This document shows positions 46,511 through 55,048 of a stretch of 64,000 nt of DNA, piece by piece. Origin of the DNA: CAZAQK01 sp964535825 (GTDB lineage Bacteria; Pseudomonadota; Alphaproteobacteria; Rickettsiales; SXRF01); NCBI GenBank assembly GCA_964535825.1, contig CAZHUC010000001.1, forward strand, positions 1-64,000, read 5' to 3'. The position numbers and the translations under genes are program-made. Below the pieces are notes generated by a model. The model was not told where the DNA came from. It made no database searches and saw only the letters and a program-made list of their open reading frames with translations. Position 1 is the first letter of the stretch. Every line of letters begins with the position of its first letter.

Positions 46511-47089
46511 CCCGCGCATTTTCTGTTTTAGTTTTTCGATCACCATGACATCAGCGATGCGCCGATCAAGGAACTGCCATGTCTGCTCATGGCCGGGGGA
46601 TTTATCATCCAGCCAGCAGAGCAGGGTGGAGGCGTACACACCAGCCAGTGTCATGCGCTTGGTATAGAAATTAAAATCGGTGGAAGCATCGCCGATGGCA
46701 TACCAGATGGCATCCACTGTCCGATACAAAGCCCGCATACTAAGCCACGCATAATGCGGAAGGCTAAGGAAGGCGATGGTCTTACGCACAGCCTCGCGGT
46801 GCGCGGCATGTACCTCGATGCGTAATTTGACTGCGAGTGTGATCTTCTCGCGTATCTTCATGCCGTCCAGATGATAATGTGAAAGCGCTTCTGTCATGGC
46901 GTCATCACTTAAGCGCAGGAATGTATCTACGGCATCGGCTGCGCCTTGCGGGAATACGCGAATAACATCGGTTTTTTTATAACCGGCATCCTGCGCGGCT
47001 TTATGCAAAGTGGCCTGACTCCAGCCGTCGAATACAACATGCGGCAGGGCGGCGGCTATAATATCTTTGGCGGCTGTTTGTTTGTCCAT
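46490..47089 (-). CDS. COQ9 family protein
   Basis: A 199-residue protein with a TetR-like N-terminal part (about 1-70) and the COQ9 region (IREKITLAVKLRIEVHAAHREAVRKTIAFLSLP and TDFNFYTKRMTLAGVYASTLLCWLDD). COQ9 binds lipid and assists ubiquinone synthesis in mitochondria and Alphaproteobacteria. Length is usual for bacterial members. It follows the histidine kinase gene by 24 bp on the same strand. Confidence 0.9.
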   Translation of the reverse strand: MDKQTAAKDIIAAALPHVVFDGWSQATLHKAAQDAGYKKTDVIRVFPQGAADAVDTFLRLSDDAMTEALSHYHLDGMKIREKITLAVKLRIEVHAAHREAVRKTIAFLSLPHYAWLSMRALYRTVDAIWYAIGDASTDFNFYTKRMTLAGVYASTLLCWLDDKSPGHEQTWQFLDRRIADVMVIEKLKQKMRGLFSHVA

Positions 47090-47113
47090 GCCGCTATCAT
47101 AGCGGGTGGGCTG

Positions 47114-48400
47114 TTAACCTGCAACCTGTGCGTAAAATGGCTGTTTTCTCTGGGTTTCGCGTACACAGCTCTCTGGCAGCCGGATCTCTACGGTTGTGCC
47201 ATCGCCTGTCGCGCTCTGCAGCGATATCTCGCCGCCGTGAAGGGCAACGAATTCACGCGTTAGCGCCAGGCCAAGGCCAATATTGCCGGTATTACCAATG
47301 CTCCAGCAATTACTTTCCTTCAGGGCCTCAATAATATCGCCGAGCTTGCTTTTACTCATGCCGATACCATGGTCACAGACCCGAAGCACAAACTGGCCTT
47401 CTGCATCGACCTCTGCCTCTATAGTGACCTTGCCACCACGATGACTGAATTTCAGAGCATTGGCGATAAGATGCCCCATGATGTGCTGGAGCTTCGTGCG
47501 GTCGACATGTAATGCAATATCACCACTCGGGGGCGGGGCATACTCGATAAATACTTCCGCCGTTGCTGCGTGGTGCGCCTGTGTTGCTATGGCATGTTTG
47601 AGCAATTCATTGAGCTGCACATCTACTTTATCTACGCGCACGCGGCCTGAGTCGATATTTGCTATCTCAAGCAGATCTTCGATCTTTGCCAGCAGGTCAT
47701 AACCACTTTCCTGAATGTGTTTTGCATATTCAAGATATTGTGAATTCACTTCACCGAACATTTCGGTCTCGATGATCTGTGCAAAGCCGATCACTGCATT
47801 AAGCGGCGTGCGCAGATCATGGCTCATATTATTCAGGAACTCGGAGCGTGCGCTAAGAGCCAGTTCTGCTTCCATTTTAGCTTTTTGTAATGTGGCCTGC
47901 GCTTGCACGCTTTCATGGATATTTTCAAGAATGCACACGCAGCTTCCCGCATCTTTTTGTTTGGCTGGATGAATGGTGAATGAGTACCACTGATACTCGC
48001 CATTATCATGCTTCAGCTTGCAATGCAGTGTTTGCGCTTTGTTCTCATGCGTTGCCAGTTCCAGCAATTCATGCAGGCGTTCATGATAATCTTTCTGCAT
48101 GATGTCATAGAAACCAAGATTCACGCAGTCTTCAGGAAGGTTGCCGGTGATGGTTTCAAAATTTTTGGAAAGGTAGGTGCAGCCATTGCCAACACTCAGC
48201 ATGGCAAGGATCTGCGTGCCGTATTCACTGAGATATTCGTATTTTTCCTTAGGCGAGAGGAAGTCATTCGTTGCATCATCTTCGATGCGAACTTCCTGTA
48301 CAGGTGCTGCCTCTTGTAGTGGCGGCTTTACGGTTTCCTTTATCCTGGAAACACTACCTGTTGATTTTGATGAAGCACTGCCGATCGCGATGTCGGACAT
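47114..48400 (-). CDS. PAS-domain sensor histidine kinase
   Basis: A 428-residue kinase without membrane segments. A PAS/PAC region (about 55-165) is followed by the HisKA box FLNNMSHDLRTPLNAVIGFAQII (phospho-His near 188). The HATPase domain has N (HLIANALKFSHRGG), G1 (DHGIGMS) and G2 (GLGLALT) boxes. The HisKA region resembles alphaproteobacterial PleC/DivJ-type kinases. No response regulator is adjacent, so it is an orphan. The start at 48400 is chosen over 48439 because the leader before it is not conserved-looking. Confidence 0.9.
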   Translation of the reverse strand: MSDIAIGSASSKSTGSVSRIKETVKPPLQEAAPVQEVRIEDDATNDFLSPKEKYEYLSEYGTQILAMLSVGNGCTYLSKNFETITGNLPEDCVNLGFYDIMQKDYHERLHELLELATHENKAQTLHCKLKHDNGEYQWYSFTIHPAKQKDAGSCVCILENIHESVQAQATLQKAKMEAELALSARSEFLNNMSHDLRTPLNAVIGFAQIIETEMFGEVNSQYLEYAKHIQESGYDLLAKIEDLLEIANIDSGRVRVDKVDVQLNELLKHAIATQAHHAATAEVFIEYAPPPSGDIALHVDRTKLQHIMGHLIANALKFSHRGGKVTIEAEVDAEGQFVLRVCDHGIGMSKSKLGDIIEALKESNCWSIGNTGNIGLGLALTREFVALHGGEISLQSATGDGTTVEIRLPESCVRETQRKQPFYAQVAG

Positions 48401-48632
48401 GCTTTTACAATAGTCAGCCCAGAATTGCCAATAATACACCCTTTAATTCCCCATTTCCAGTGTGTTACTAGAAACCCGTGCGGTGGATATAAATTTTTTC
48501 TTAAAAGTTTTACTACTGTTTACAGAAAATTCATCTTTTTGCACTAACTATATGTGGTGCATTTTCATCTGAATGGTAGAAAGCCTAGTATCGTTGCAAA
48601 AATGCAACGGAATTTTTTCTGCACTTCACACA

Positions 48633-48890
48633 CTACATCTTGAGTAGTGCATCCAGCTTTCCAGATTTATCAAGTGCAGCCAGATCATCGAATCCGCCCA
48701 CATGTGTATCGCCGATAAAAATCTGCGGCACGGTTCTCCGCCCGCCTGAACGTGTTACCACTTCCTGCTGCAATTTCTCATCATGCGTGACGTCCAGCTC
48801 ACGAAAAGACAGGCCTTTTTGTTTGAGTAAGTTTTTTGCCTTCACGCAGTACGGGCAGTAATCTTTGCTATAAATTACGATCTCAACCAT
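48633..48890 (-). CDS. grxC: Glutaredoxin 3
   Basis: An 85-residue dithiol glutaredoxin with active site CPYC (residues 12-15), the cis-Pro motif TVPQIFI (about 52-58) and GGFDDL for glutathione binding. It reduces disulfides with glutathione. It is followed by queG after 31 bp on the same strand order (grxC upstream coordinates, queG separate). Confidence 0.95.
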   Translation of the reverse strand: MVEIVIYSKDYCPYCVKAKNLLKQKGLSFRELDVTHDEKLQQEVVTRSGGRRTVPQIFIGDTHVGGFDDLAALDKSGKLDALLKM

Positions 48891-48921
48891 ATAACCATCC
48901 TATCCAGTATATATAAATATT

Positions 48922-49956
48922 CTATGCGGTTTTGGCCAATTCGCCAAGTGCCCATGCAGCCATTTCTGCAACCAATGGGGAATTATCCTGAAGTAATGGC
49001 TTTGCATCATCCATCAGTGATGCATCATTACTATTGCCAATAGCAATCAGCACATTCCTTACAAACCGGTCGCGCCCGATGCGTTTTATTGGTGAGCCGG
49101 AGAACATCTGGCGAAATGCGGCATCATCCAGTGCTGCCAGTTCTTTAAGCCGTGGTGTTATCAGTGCCTCGCGTGGGTGATAGGCGGCTTCACTGGCTGC
49201 CTGTGCAAATTTATTCCACGGGCAGACAGCAAGGCAATCATCACAACCATAGATGCGGTTGCCGATGGCTTTGCGGAATTCCAGCGGTATCTGACCTTTA
49301 TGTTCAATGGTGAGGTATGAGATGCAGCGGCGTGCATCCAGCTCACGCGGTGCAGTGAAAGCATTGGTCGGGCAAATATCAAGGCATTTGCTGCATGTGC
49401 CACAATGGTCGGTTTCGCTGTTATCTGTTGGCAATTCTAATGTGGTGAAGATGCTGCCGATGAAAAGCCACGAACCGAACTCACGGCTGACCAGACATGT
49501 ATGCTTTCCCTGCCAACCAATACCTGCAGCTTGCGCTAATGGTTTTTCCATCACCGGTGCGGTATCAACGAACAGCTTCACATCGCAGTTATGTTTTGTT
49601 GCGATCTCTCGTGCGAGCTGGCGAAGCTTCTTTTTCATCACATCGTGATAGTCTTTGTTCTGCGCGTAGCATGAAATGTTACCGATGGATTTTTGCTCAA
49701 GGCGGGGCAGGGGATCTTCCGCCGGGGCATAATTATGCCCTACCACAATCACACTTTTTGCTTCCGGCCACAGCACGGCAGGGTCGCTACGCCGATCGAC
49801 ATTCTCTGAGAGCCAGTACATATCGCCATGATGGCCGCGCGCCAGAAACTCATGCAGATCGCGCCCGGCAGCCGCAGTGGCTTGGGGATTGGTTATTCCC
49901 ACGGCATCAAAGCCCAGCGACAGGGCCTGTTCAATTATTAATTTTTTTAAAGACAT
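48922..49956 (-). CDS. queG: Epoxyqueuosine reductase
   Basis: QueG reduces epoxyqueuosine to queuosine in tRNA, using cobalamin and two 4Fe-4S clusters. The cluster motifs are CGTCSKCLDICP and CDDCLAVCPWN, and the catalytic Asp region is LFVDTAPVMEKPLAQAAGIGWQGKHT. The 344-residue length and the C-terminal HEAT-like tail are normal. It shows that the organism completes queuosine modification. Confidence 0.96.
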   Translation of the reverse strand: MSLKKLIIEQALSLGFDAVGITNPQATAAAGRDLHEFLARGHHGDMYWLSENVDRRSDPAVLWPEAKSVIVVGHNYAPAEDPLPRLEQKSIGNISCYAQNKDYHDVMKKKLRQLAREIATKHNCDVKLFVDTAPVMEKPLAQAAGIGWQGKHTCLVSREFGSWLFIGSIFTTLELPTDNSETDHCGTCSKCLDICPTNAFTAPRELDARRCISYLTIEHKGQIPLEFRKAIGNRIYGCDDCLAVCPWNKFAQAASEAAYHPREALITPRLKELAALDDAAFRQMFSGSPIKRIGRDRFVRNVLIAIGNSNDASLMDDAKPLLQDNSPLVAEMAAWALGELAKTA

Positions 49957-50022
49957 TCTGATCCCAGAATGCTACTAACTTGGGCAATAGGCAAGCATAT
50001 CAAACATATCAGGAGTATTTAT

Positions 50023-50349
50023 ATGGCTAATCAAGAGGGGGCATCCTGGCTGCAAAAAATAGGTGGCCGTATTAAACGTCCCATAATAGGGAATTTCAAT
50101 GATGATCAAAAAGAGCGTCTGGCTGCCGTGCGTCACGGTCTGCAATGGCTGGAACGAAACCCAGATATTGACCTTAAGAGCGAAGAAGGCATGAAGGCGC
50201 TAACAGAAGCGCTGTTAGCAAACAACCCTCAATTACATCATGTTGATGATGTCGCAAAGGATGTGTTTTTTGCACAGGGAAACGGCTGGCAGTCCATGCT
50301 GAGTCATGTTAACACTTGGGCTTCTGGCCGCAGCAAGATGGGCCGCTAG
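50023..50349 (+). CDS. Unknown small helical protein
   Basis: A 108-residue soluble protein, unrecognised, with a basic start (LQKIGGRIKRPIIGN) and a helical, acidic middle. AGGAG lies upstream of the ATG at 50023. It converges on the GST gene with a 4-bp overlap. There is no signal peptide. Confidence 0.6.
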   Translation: MANQEGASWLQKIGGRIKRPIIGNFNDDQKERLAAVRHGLQWLERNPDIDLKSEEGMKALTEALLANNPQLHHVDDVAKDVFFAQGNGWQSMLSHVNTWASGRSKMGR

Positions 50350-51014
50350 AAATCAGGATTATCGTAATAGACAGGCGGGCGCACGCCGCGTACGCGGTCT
50401 TCCAGTATGCAGCGCATGCTGGGGCGTGATTTCACAAGTGCATACCAGCGCGCCGCAGCGGGATTATGTTCCCACGGCACATCACCCAGATAATCAAGTG
50501 CGGATAAATGCGAAGCCGCGGCAAGGTCTGCCAGCGAGATGTTCTCTCCGGTCAGGAAATAGCGCTCACTGGAAAGATGGCCGATATAATCAAGGTGATA
50601 ATGCATGTTCTGTTTGCCACAACGGATGGCCGCAGAATTTGGTTCGCCGCACTGGAAATAATGTTTGAATACTTTCTCGAACAGTACGTTTTGTGTGACT
50701 TCAAAATCGAACTTGTGATCGAACCAGTCGATCAGGCGGCGCACCTCAGCGCGCTCCAGCGAGGTTCTGCCGATCATAGGCGTATCAGGGTAGATATCTT
50801 CCAGATATTCGCAGATGGCATAGCTACCTGAAATGACGACGCCATTGGCCTCGATGAGTACCGGTACTTCGCCCGCCGGATTCATGGCGAACAGGTCGAG
50901 GCTTCTGTCCCACGGATTTTCCTGCACCAGCTCGAACTCAAGGTTCTTTTCCTTGAGCAGCATACGCACCTTGCGGCAGAAGGGAGAAAGTGGCGTGTGG
51001 TACAGTTTTCTCAT
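50346..51014 (-). CDS. Glutathione S-transferase family protein
   Basis: A 222-residue protein with an N-terminal thioredoxin-like domain (YHTPLSPFCRKVRMLLKEK, with Ser/Cys as catalytic candidates; NPAGEVPVLIEANGVVISGSYAICEYLED for glutathione binding). The C-terminal helical domain has ISLADLAAASHLS. The substrate cannot be deduced. The start is at MRKLYHTP. Confidence 0.9.
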   Translation of the reverse strand: MRKLYHTPLSPFCRKVRMLLKEKNLEFELVQENPWDRSLDLFAMNPAGEVPVLIEANGVVISGSYAICEYLEDIYPDTPMIGRTSLERAEVRRLIDWFDHKFDFEVTQNVLFEKVFKHYFQCGEPNSAAIRCGKQNMHYHLDYIGHLSSERYFLTGENISLADLAAASHLSALDYLGDVPWEHNPAAARWYALVKSRPSMRCILEDRVRGVRPPVYYDNPDF

Positions 51015-51017
51015 TAT

Positions 51018-51581
51018 TTACCTACGCGTGCAGAACGTTTGCGGGTTGGTAACCATGTCCGGTATGAAGACTATAGCATAAGCAGTTTCAGGATTATTCC
51101 AATATTTTTTAACGAGTGCCAGCTGCTCACGTTCAAACCGGCTGCAGGCTTTGGTTTCGGTGTATGGTGTGTCCTCAGCGCTGAAGATGCATTCGGTTGC
51201 GCCGTCTACACTGGACTGTGCGTCTTGTGGCAGCCGACGGAAACTATCGCAGGCTTTATTCCTCATATCATCCATGCAAGATGTCATAGCGGCAAGATGT
51301 GAAGAATGCACTAACGGGCGATGATCTTGTGAACAGTAACTATCCATGAAGTAGCGGTAGGTGGGTTGGTTCTGGCCATATTGAGTGTTGCCAGTATAGG
51401 GCGTTCCTTCACGGGTCTGGCCAAAATCATTGGACCAGTTATTGCCTCCGGGCTGGTTCTGTGAATGAGTGATGTCGGGCTGGCGCATGGTTTCTTGCGG
51501 AGAGAGCGAAAGGTCGCGTATGCGCTGGGCATGGGCTGTGCCTGCACACATGATCGCTGCCAGCACGAGCATATATCTCAT
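51018..51581 (-). CDS. Unknown exported protein
   Basis: A 187-residue protein with signal peptide MRYMLVLAAIMCAGTAHA, a Gln/Asn/Gly-rich low-complexity segment (about 35-75) and a C-terminal half with five Cys (YCSQDH, SCMDDM, ACDSF, ECIF, ACSRF) likely forming disulfides. It is unrecognised. Its start overlaps the stop of the NDUFA9-like gene (ATGA). Confidence 0.7.
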   Translation of the reverse strand: MRYMLVLAAIMCAGTAHAQRIRDLSLSPQETMRQPDITHSQNQPGGNNWSNDFGQTREGTPYTGNTQYGQNQPTYRYFMDSYCSQDHRPLVHSSHLAAMTSCMDDMRNKACDSFRRLPQDAQSSVDGATECIFSAEDTPYTETKACSRFEREQLALVKKYWNNPETAYAIVFIPDMVTNPQTFCTRR

Positions 51582-52513
51582 GCAGCGACCTTTGGGCTGA
51601 AGCGGCTGAGATATTCCGGTGCGACCACATCCATGGCAACCGGGCTGATACCCAGTGCAGCAAATCCCTTCGTACTTGGGCTCACCACATTATCATGTTT
51701 GAGGAGTTGCACCTGATCACGCGTGAGTGGTGGGCGGGGCAATAACTCGCCGAATGTGCCGGCAATACCTGCCATGCCGAACGGCACATTCACCAGGCGG
51801 CGATGCTTACCGGTGATGCGCATGATCATTTCCAGTATCTCTTTGAAGGTATAGGTTTGCGGGCCACCGAGCTCGAATATCTGCCCCATGGCATCTGGTC
51901 GCTTCAGGCAGGCATCCACTGCGCTGGCCACATCTGCCACATACACTGGCTGGAAGCGCGTCTGTCCGCCGCCGATAAGGGGCAGGGCAGGTGAAATATT
52001 GGCCATGCAGGCGAACTGGTTGAGGAAATTATCCTCCGGCCCGAAAATGACGCTGGGGCGCAATATAGTGGCTGTTGGCAAGGCGGCAAGCACCGCTTTT
52101 TCACCCAGCACTTTGGAGCGTGCGTATTTCGAGCCCGTTGCCTTATCGACGCCGAGTGCCGACACATGCACAAAATGTTTGATGCCAAAAGAAGCAGCCA
52201 TCTGAGCCAGCTTCTCTGGTGCTTGTGCATGGATGGTGGTGAATTTTTGTTTGCCGGATTCATATAATATGCCGGTAAGGTTAACAACAGCATCAGACTG
52301 CACCAATGCGGGTTTCAGGCTATCAATATCCCTGACATTGCCGCGCACGGGGATCACCTGCCCAACATCCCCTGCAGTTTTAAGTGCAGCCGCAGCAGCG
52401 GGTTTACGGCAGACGACCAATACACGATAACCGGTGCGTGCCAGCTGGCGTACCACATACTTCCCGAGGAAACCTGCACCCCCAATAACGGTGACGGTCT
52501 TTTGCTGTGCCAT
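51578..52513 (-). CDS. NDUFA9-like NAD(P)-binding protein
   Basis: An atypical short-chain dehydrogenase of 311 residues with the Rossmann motif VTVIGGAGFLGKYVVRQL (residues 7-24), SALGVDKATGSKYARSK and ILRPSVIFGPEDNFLNQFA. This matches the complex I NDUFA9 subunit family of Alphaproteobacteria and mitochondria. A role in complex I assembly or stability is known for the mitochondrial protein and inferred here. Confidence 0.9.
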   Translation of the reverse strand: MAQQKTVTVIGGAGFLGKYVVRQLARTGYRVLVVCRKPAAAAALKTAGDVGQVIPVRGNVRDIDSLKPALVQSDAVVNLTGILYESGKQKFTTIHAQAPEKLAQMAASFGIKHFVHVSALGVDKATGSKYARSKVLGEKAVLAALPTATILRPSVIFGPEDNFLNQFACMANISPALPLIGGGQTRFQPVYVADVASAVDACLKRPDAMGQIFELGGPQTYTFKEILEMIMRITGKHRRLVNVPFGMAGIAGTFGELLPRPPLTRDQVQLLKHDNVVSPSTKGFAALGISPVAMDVVAPEYLSRFSPKVAA

Positions 52514-52610
52514 GTGTGCCCTCTATGTGTAGTGTATAATATGTATGCGTATTTAAGACGTATTGGTTTTGGAATTCAATTTTTTAGTGAATTTGGAAAT
52601 AATATTTATT

Positions 52611-53612
52611 CTAAATTCGTCTTACTCTGGATCTCACAGCTTTTGTTGGATTATCGACAAATATTACCAATGCCGCAGATATTATCAACGACAGAGATAT
52701 ACCTGGGAAAAACACCTCATACCCGTATAATTTATTAATACCAAGGATGTTTGTTGCCAATACTGCAAGTGGTAAATGCAGGAGGAAAAGGGGATATGAC
52801 ATATCTGCAAAGAAGTGGTTTGTTTTGTTAGGTGTGGCAGAGGATTGCCTTGTAAAGATATTGCTAAGCAATACCGCAAAGCAAACCACACTGAAGTGCA
52901 TATAAGGCATCTGTAGTGCCTTGTTGTTGAAGCCTGCCACATCTGGCAAATAGATTAAGATGTTTGTAGCGCCGATAAAATACCAAGAAGATATGTGGTG
53001 TAGAATTTGTAACTTTTCCCTGTAATGATACGCCAAGCTCCCCAGATAGAATACCACTCCTGTTCCCAAAGCAGTTCGATACATCTGCATATGACCTGCA
53101 TTGGTATAATACCCCCATAATGTACAGCAGAGAAACAGGCAGAATACAACAATGGTTAGCTTTCTTGAGTAAGCAGTTACGAGGCCAATTAATAAATAAA
53201 AGCAAACCTCAATTCCCAAGCTCCATGCCGGGGGTATCAGGCGAGGCGATGTATATGGTGCTGAGATTCCCGCAAGTCCAAATATGCTAAATTGTTCCAG
53301 TATCTGTGTTGATGTTTTAGGGATCTGCATAGAGAAGAACTTGGCAGATTCCGTCGGCGCGATGCTAATGCATATATAGGCAATGATAAGACTTGAGATG
53401 TAGATTGGATATATTCGTAAGAAGCGATTGAGTAGATAATGTTTTTTGCCCTTGAGAGTATTACCGTAGGTACGGTTGATGACAGCGGTAACTAAGAATC
53501 CGGATAACACAAAAAAGAAGAACACAGCTATGCGCTGTTGCCAGAATGCGTTTAGAGCAACAAGATGACCGTGGACAACGGCGAAAGCTAAGCTGAAACG
53601 TAAATAACCCAT
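52611..53612 (-). CDS. Acyltransferase 3 family membrane protein
   Basis: A 333-residue protein with about ten membrane helices. The N-terminus (RFSLAFAVVHGHL, with the catalytic-type His, and IAVFFFFVLSGFLV) matches the AT3/OafA family that acylates sugars of LPS or other glycans. Composition is AT-richer than the NDUFA9-like gene downstream, pointing to horizontal transfer, common for surface-modification genes. The target glycan is unknown. Confidence 0.88.
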   Translation of the reverse strand: MGYLRFSLAFAVVHGHLVALNAFWQQRIAVFFFFVLSGFLVTAVINRTYGNTLKGKKHYLLNRFLRIYPIYISSLIIAYICISIAPTESAKFFSMQIPKTSTQILEQFSIFGLAGISAPYTSPRLIPPAWSLGIEVCFYLLIGLVTAYSRKLTIVVFCLFLCCTLWGYYTNAGHMQMYRTALGTGVVFYLGSLAYHYREKLQILHHISSWYFIGATNILIYLPDVAGFNNKALQMPYMHFSVVCFAVLLSNIFTRQSSATPNKTNHFFADMSYPLFLLHLPLAVLATNILGINKLYGYEVFFPGISLSLIISAALVIFVDNPTKAVRSRVRRI

Positions 53613-53699
53613 CAGATTACGGAGAAGGAGATCATAGTGGGGAGCAGGCTACCTTATCAGTACAGGTAATGTCACTGTAATTCAGTGCCGCTGGTAACA

Positions 53700-53730
53700 A
53701 AAACCCTGCTGCAGGCTACAGCAGGGTTTT
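53700..53730 (-). terminator. Intrinsic terminator of the secreted-protein gene
   Basis: AAAACCCTGCTG (53700-53711) pairs with CAGCAGGGTTTT (53719-53730) in a 12-bp stem with a 7-nt loop. On the minus strand it is followed by T residues, so it ends transcription of the gene at 53768. It may also act on the opposite strand. Confidence 0.85.
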
Positions 53731-53767
53731 TATCAACGTATTACAATAAGTAATTATAGAATTAGAA

Positions 53768-54289
53768 TTATAGCCCACCGAATGCATCAAGGGTGTTCTC
53801 ATCATATTCTATCATTATCGCATCTTGTTTTGTCTTATCAGTAGTAGATGCTGCAGCTTTAGGTTTACATTCTTCAGGTAATGGTTCTTTGGCAATGTAG
53901 TCACCGTTAGAATTCCGGATACAGCACTTATCAAGTCGTACCTTCTGATCCCATTTTGCCACCGATCCAGGACCCGTAGTGCCGGGTGCGTGGTATCCAC
54001 CTAGCTCAACCTGTTGGTCAGGCTTAATGGGCTCTCCTGGTTTTTTATCAAAATCTGGGTTATTTGCACCCTTATCTGAACAAATTTTTGCCCAGATATC
54101 CTTGGCATCATTGTTTGCTGAAATTGGCCCGGAAACCCGTTCACCATTCGTGACATTGATTTCCACGGTTTTGCCGTCTGCTGAGGGCTTCACAGTGATG
54201 CGTGGGGTGCCTGCATATGCTGCAGAACTAAAGCTGAAAGCAAGGGCACACGCTAATCCCATAGCACTGTAAGATTTATAATTACTCAT
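53768..54289 (-). CDS. Secreted Cys-containing protein A (paralogue pair)
   Basis: A 173-residue protein with a signal peptide cleaved near AYA-GT. The core DIWAKICSDKG...IKPDQQVELGGY...VRLDKCC is shared with the gene at 54373, and the tail is acidic (DENTLDAFGGL). No known family is recognised. A strong terminator follows. It lies just behind a MacAB-TolC exporter, so it might be exported beyond the periplasm; that is inference. Confidence 0.75.
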   Translation of the reverse strand: MSNYKSYSAMGLACALAFSFSSAAYAGTPRITVKPSADGKTVEINVTNGERVSGPISANNDAKDIWAKICSDKGANNPDFDKKPGEPIKPDQQVELGGYHAPGTTGPGSVAKWDQKVRLDKCCIRNSNGDYIAKEPLPEECKPKAAASTTDKTKQDAIMIEYDENTLDAFGGL

Positions 54290-54333
54290 AACATCTCCTA
54301 AACTATAACTATTTAACTATGCTTTTCCCGGTT

Positions 54334-54358
54334 TAGGCGTACATCAAATGTACGCCTA
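54334..54358. promoter_or_regulatory. Hairpin between the two secreted-protein genes
   Basis: TAGGCGTACAT (54334-54344) and ATGTACGCCTA (54348-54358) form a perfect 11-bp stem with a CAA loop, between the stop of the gene at 54373 and the start of the one at 53768. No T tract follows on the minus strand, so it may be an mRNA-processing or partial attenuation element. Confidence 0.55.
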
Positions 54359-54372
54359 TTTGCCGTGAGACC

Positions 54373-54894
54373 TTACTCAGAAATCAAATCAAGCTGCCCA
54401 TCAAACTCTGTGGGTGCTTCCTCATACATACCATCACTTTTGGCATCGCTTTTGTAAGCAGCGATAGCTTTATCACACTTAGCCTTATTATATTTATAAG
54501 CTGGGCCAGGAGGGCTATGTGGGCCGTCGCAGCAATCACTAAGTTTCATAGTAGCGCCTACATATGAGCCGTCTGCTCGGTAACCACTCGCAACTTTCAC
54601 CGGTGTGTCAGGGCGAAGGCTGATATCCCGACTTCCTGCCAATTCACAAACGTCTCTCCACAGGTTACCACCACCCCATGATTCCCCTTTTACACATTTC
54701 GTATCGCCGTTCTCATCACAGGCATGAATGTCAACTTTGCTTCTTGTGCCTATGCCGGGATTTTGTGGAATACAGTTAACAAATCCAGTTGGGCCAGTAG
54801 CGTAAGATGAGCTTGCGGAAAGAATGAACGTACTAGCCACTGTGACAACAATCGCTGCCAAATTAGCTGGATTCTTTTTATTTAGTATACTCAT
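54373..54894 (-). CDS. Secreted Cys-containing protein B (paralogue pair)
   Basis: A 173-residue protein with a signal peptide ending near SYA-TG. It shares the core NLWRDVCELAG...LRPDTPVKVASGY...MKLSDCC with the gene at 53768 and also ends in an acidic tail. Extra Cys residues in the N-terminal half (VNCIPQ, ACDENGDTKCV) suggest disulfides. GGAGAGGA precedes the ATG. A Pho-box-like array lies 80-123 bp upstream. Confidence 0.75.
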   Translation of the reverse strand: MSILNKKNPANLAAIVVTVASTFILSASSSYATGPTGFVNCIPQNPGIGTRSKVDIHACDENGDTKCVKGESWGGGNLWRDVCELAGSRDISLRPDTPVKVASGYRADGSYVGATMKLSDCCDGPHSPPGPAYKYNKAKCDKAIAAYKSDAKSDGMYEEAPTEFDGQLDLISE

Positions 54895-54930
54895 AACAAA
54901 TCCTCTCCAAGGTTATTAGTTATTTCAAAT

Positions 54931-54969
54931 CACGTTAAACTTATTAATTCACGTTAGACTCATTATTAA
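54931..54969 (-). repeat. Imperfect 19-bp direct repeat in the leader
   Basis: CACGTTAAACTTATTAATT (54931-54949) is followed at once by CACGTTAGACTCATTATTA (54950-54968), with most positions identical. It lies between the Pho-like array and the ATG at 54894, in the presumed 5' leader. Its role is unknown. Confidence 0.5.
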
Positions 54970-54973
54970 ATAA

Positions 54974-55017
54974 GATTGTTACAGTTCGATGACAGTTCGG
55001 TGAACAATGTGTGACAA
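54974..55017 (-). promoter_or_regulatory. Four-unit Pho-box-like array
   Basis: On the minus strand, four consecutive 11-mers read TTGTCACACAT, TGTTCACCGAA, CTGTCATCGAA and CTGTAACAATC. The last two match the PhoB consensus CTGTCATAWAW-CTGTCAY at 15 of 18 positions by my count. An AT-rich -10-like stretch (TTTAATAAT) follows, as in PhoB-dependent promoters. Activation of the secreted pair under phosphate starvation is inferred; another OmpR/PhoB-type regulator is possible. Confidence 0.6.
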
Positions 55018-55048
55018 TTTCTGTAATATTTAGAATTATTGTTATATA

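Noticed and set aside
48401..48632. RNA gene between the kinase and glutaredoxin genes
   Set aside because: The region is AT-rich, with no stable hairpin beyond a short GTTGCAAAAATGCAAC stem, and no conserved RNA was recognised.
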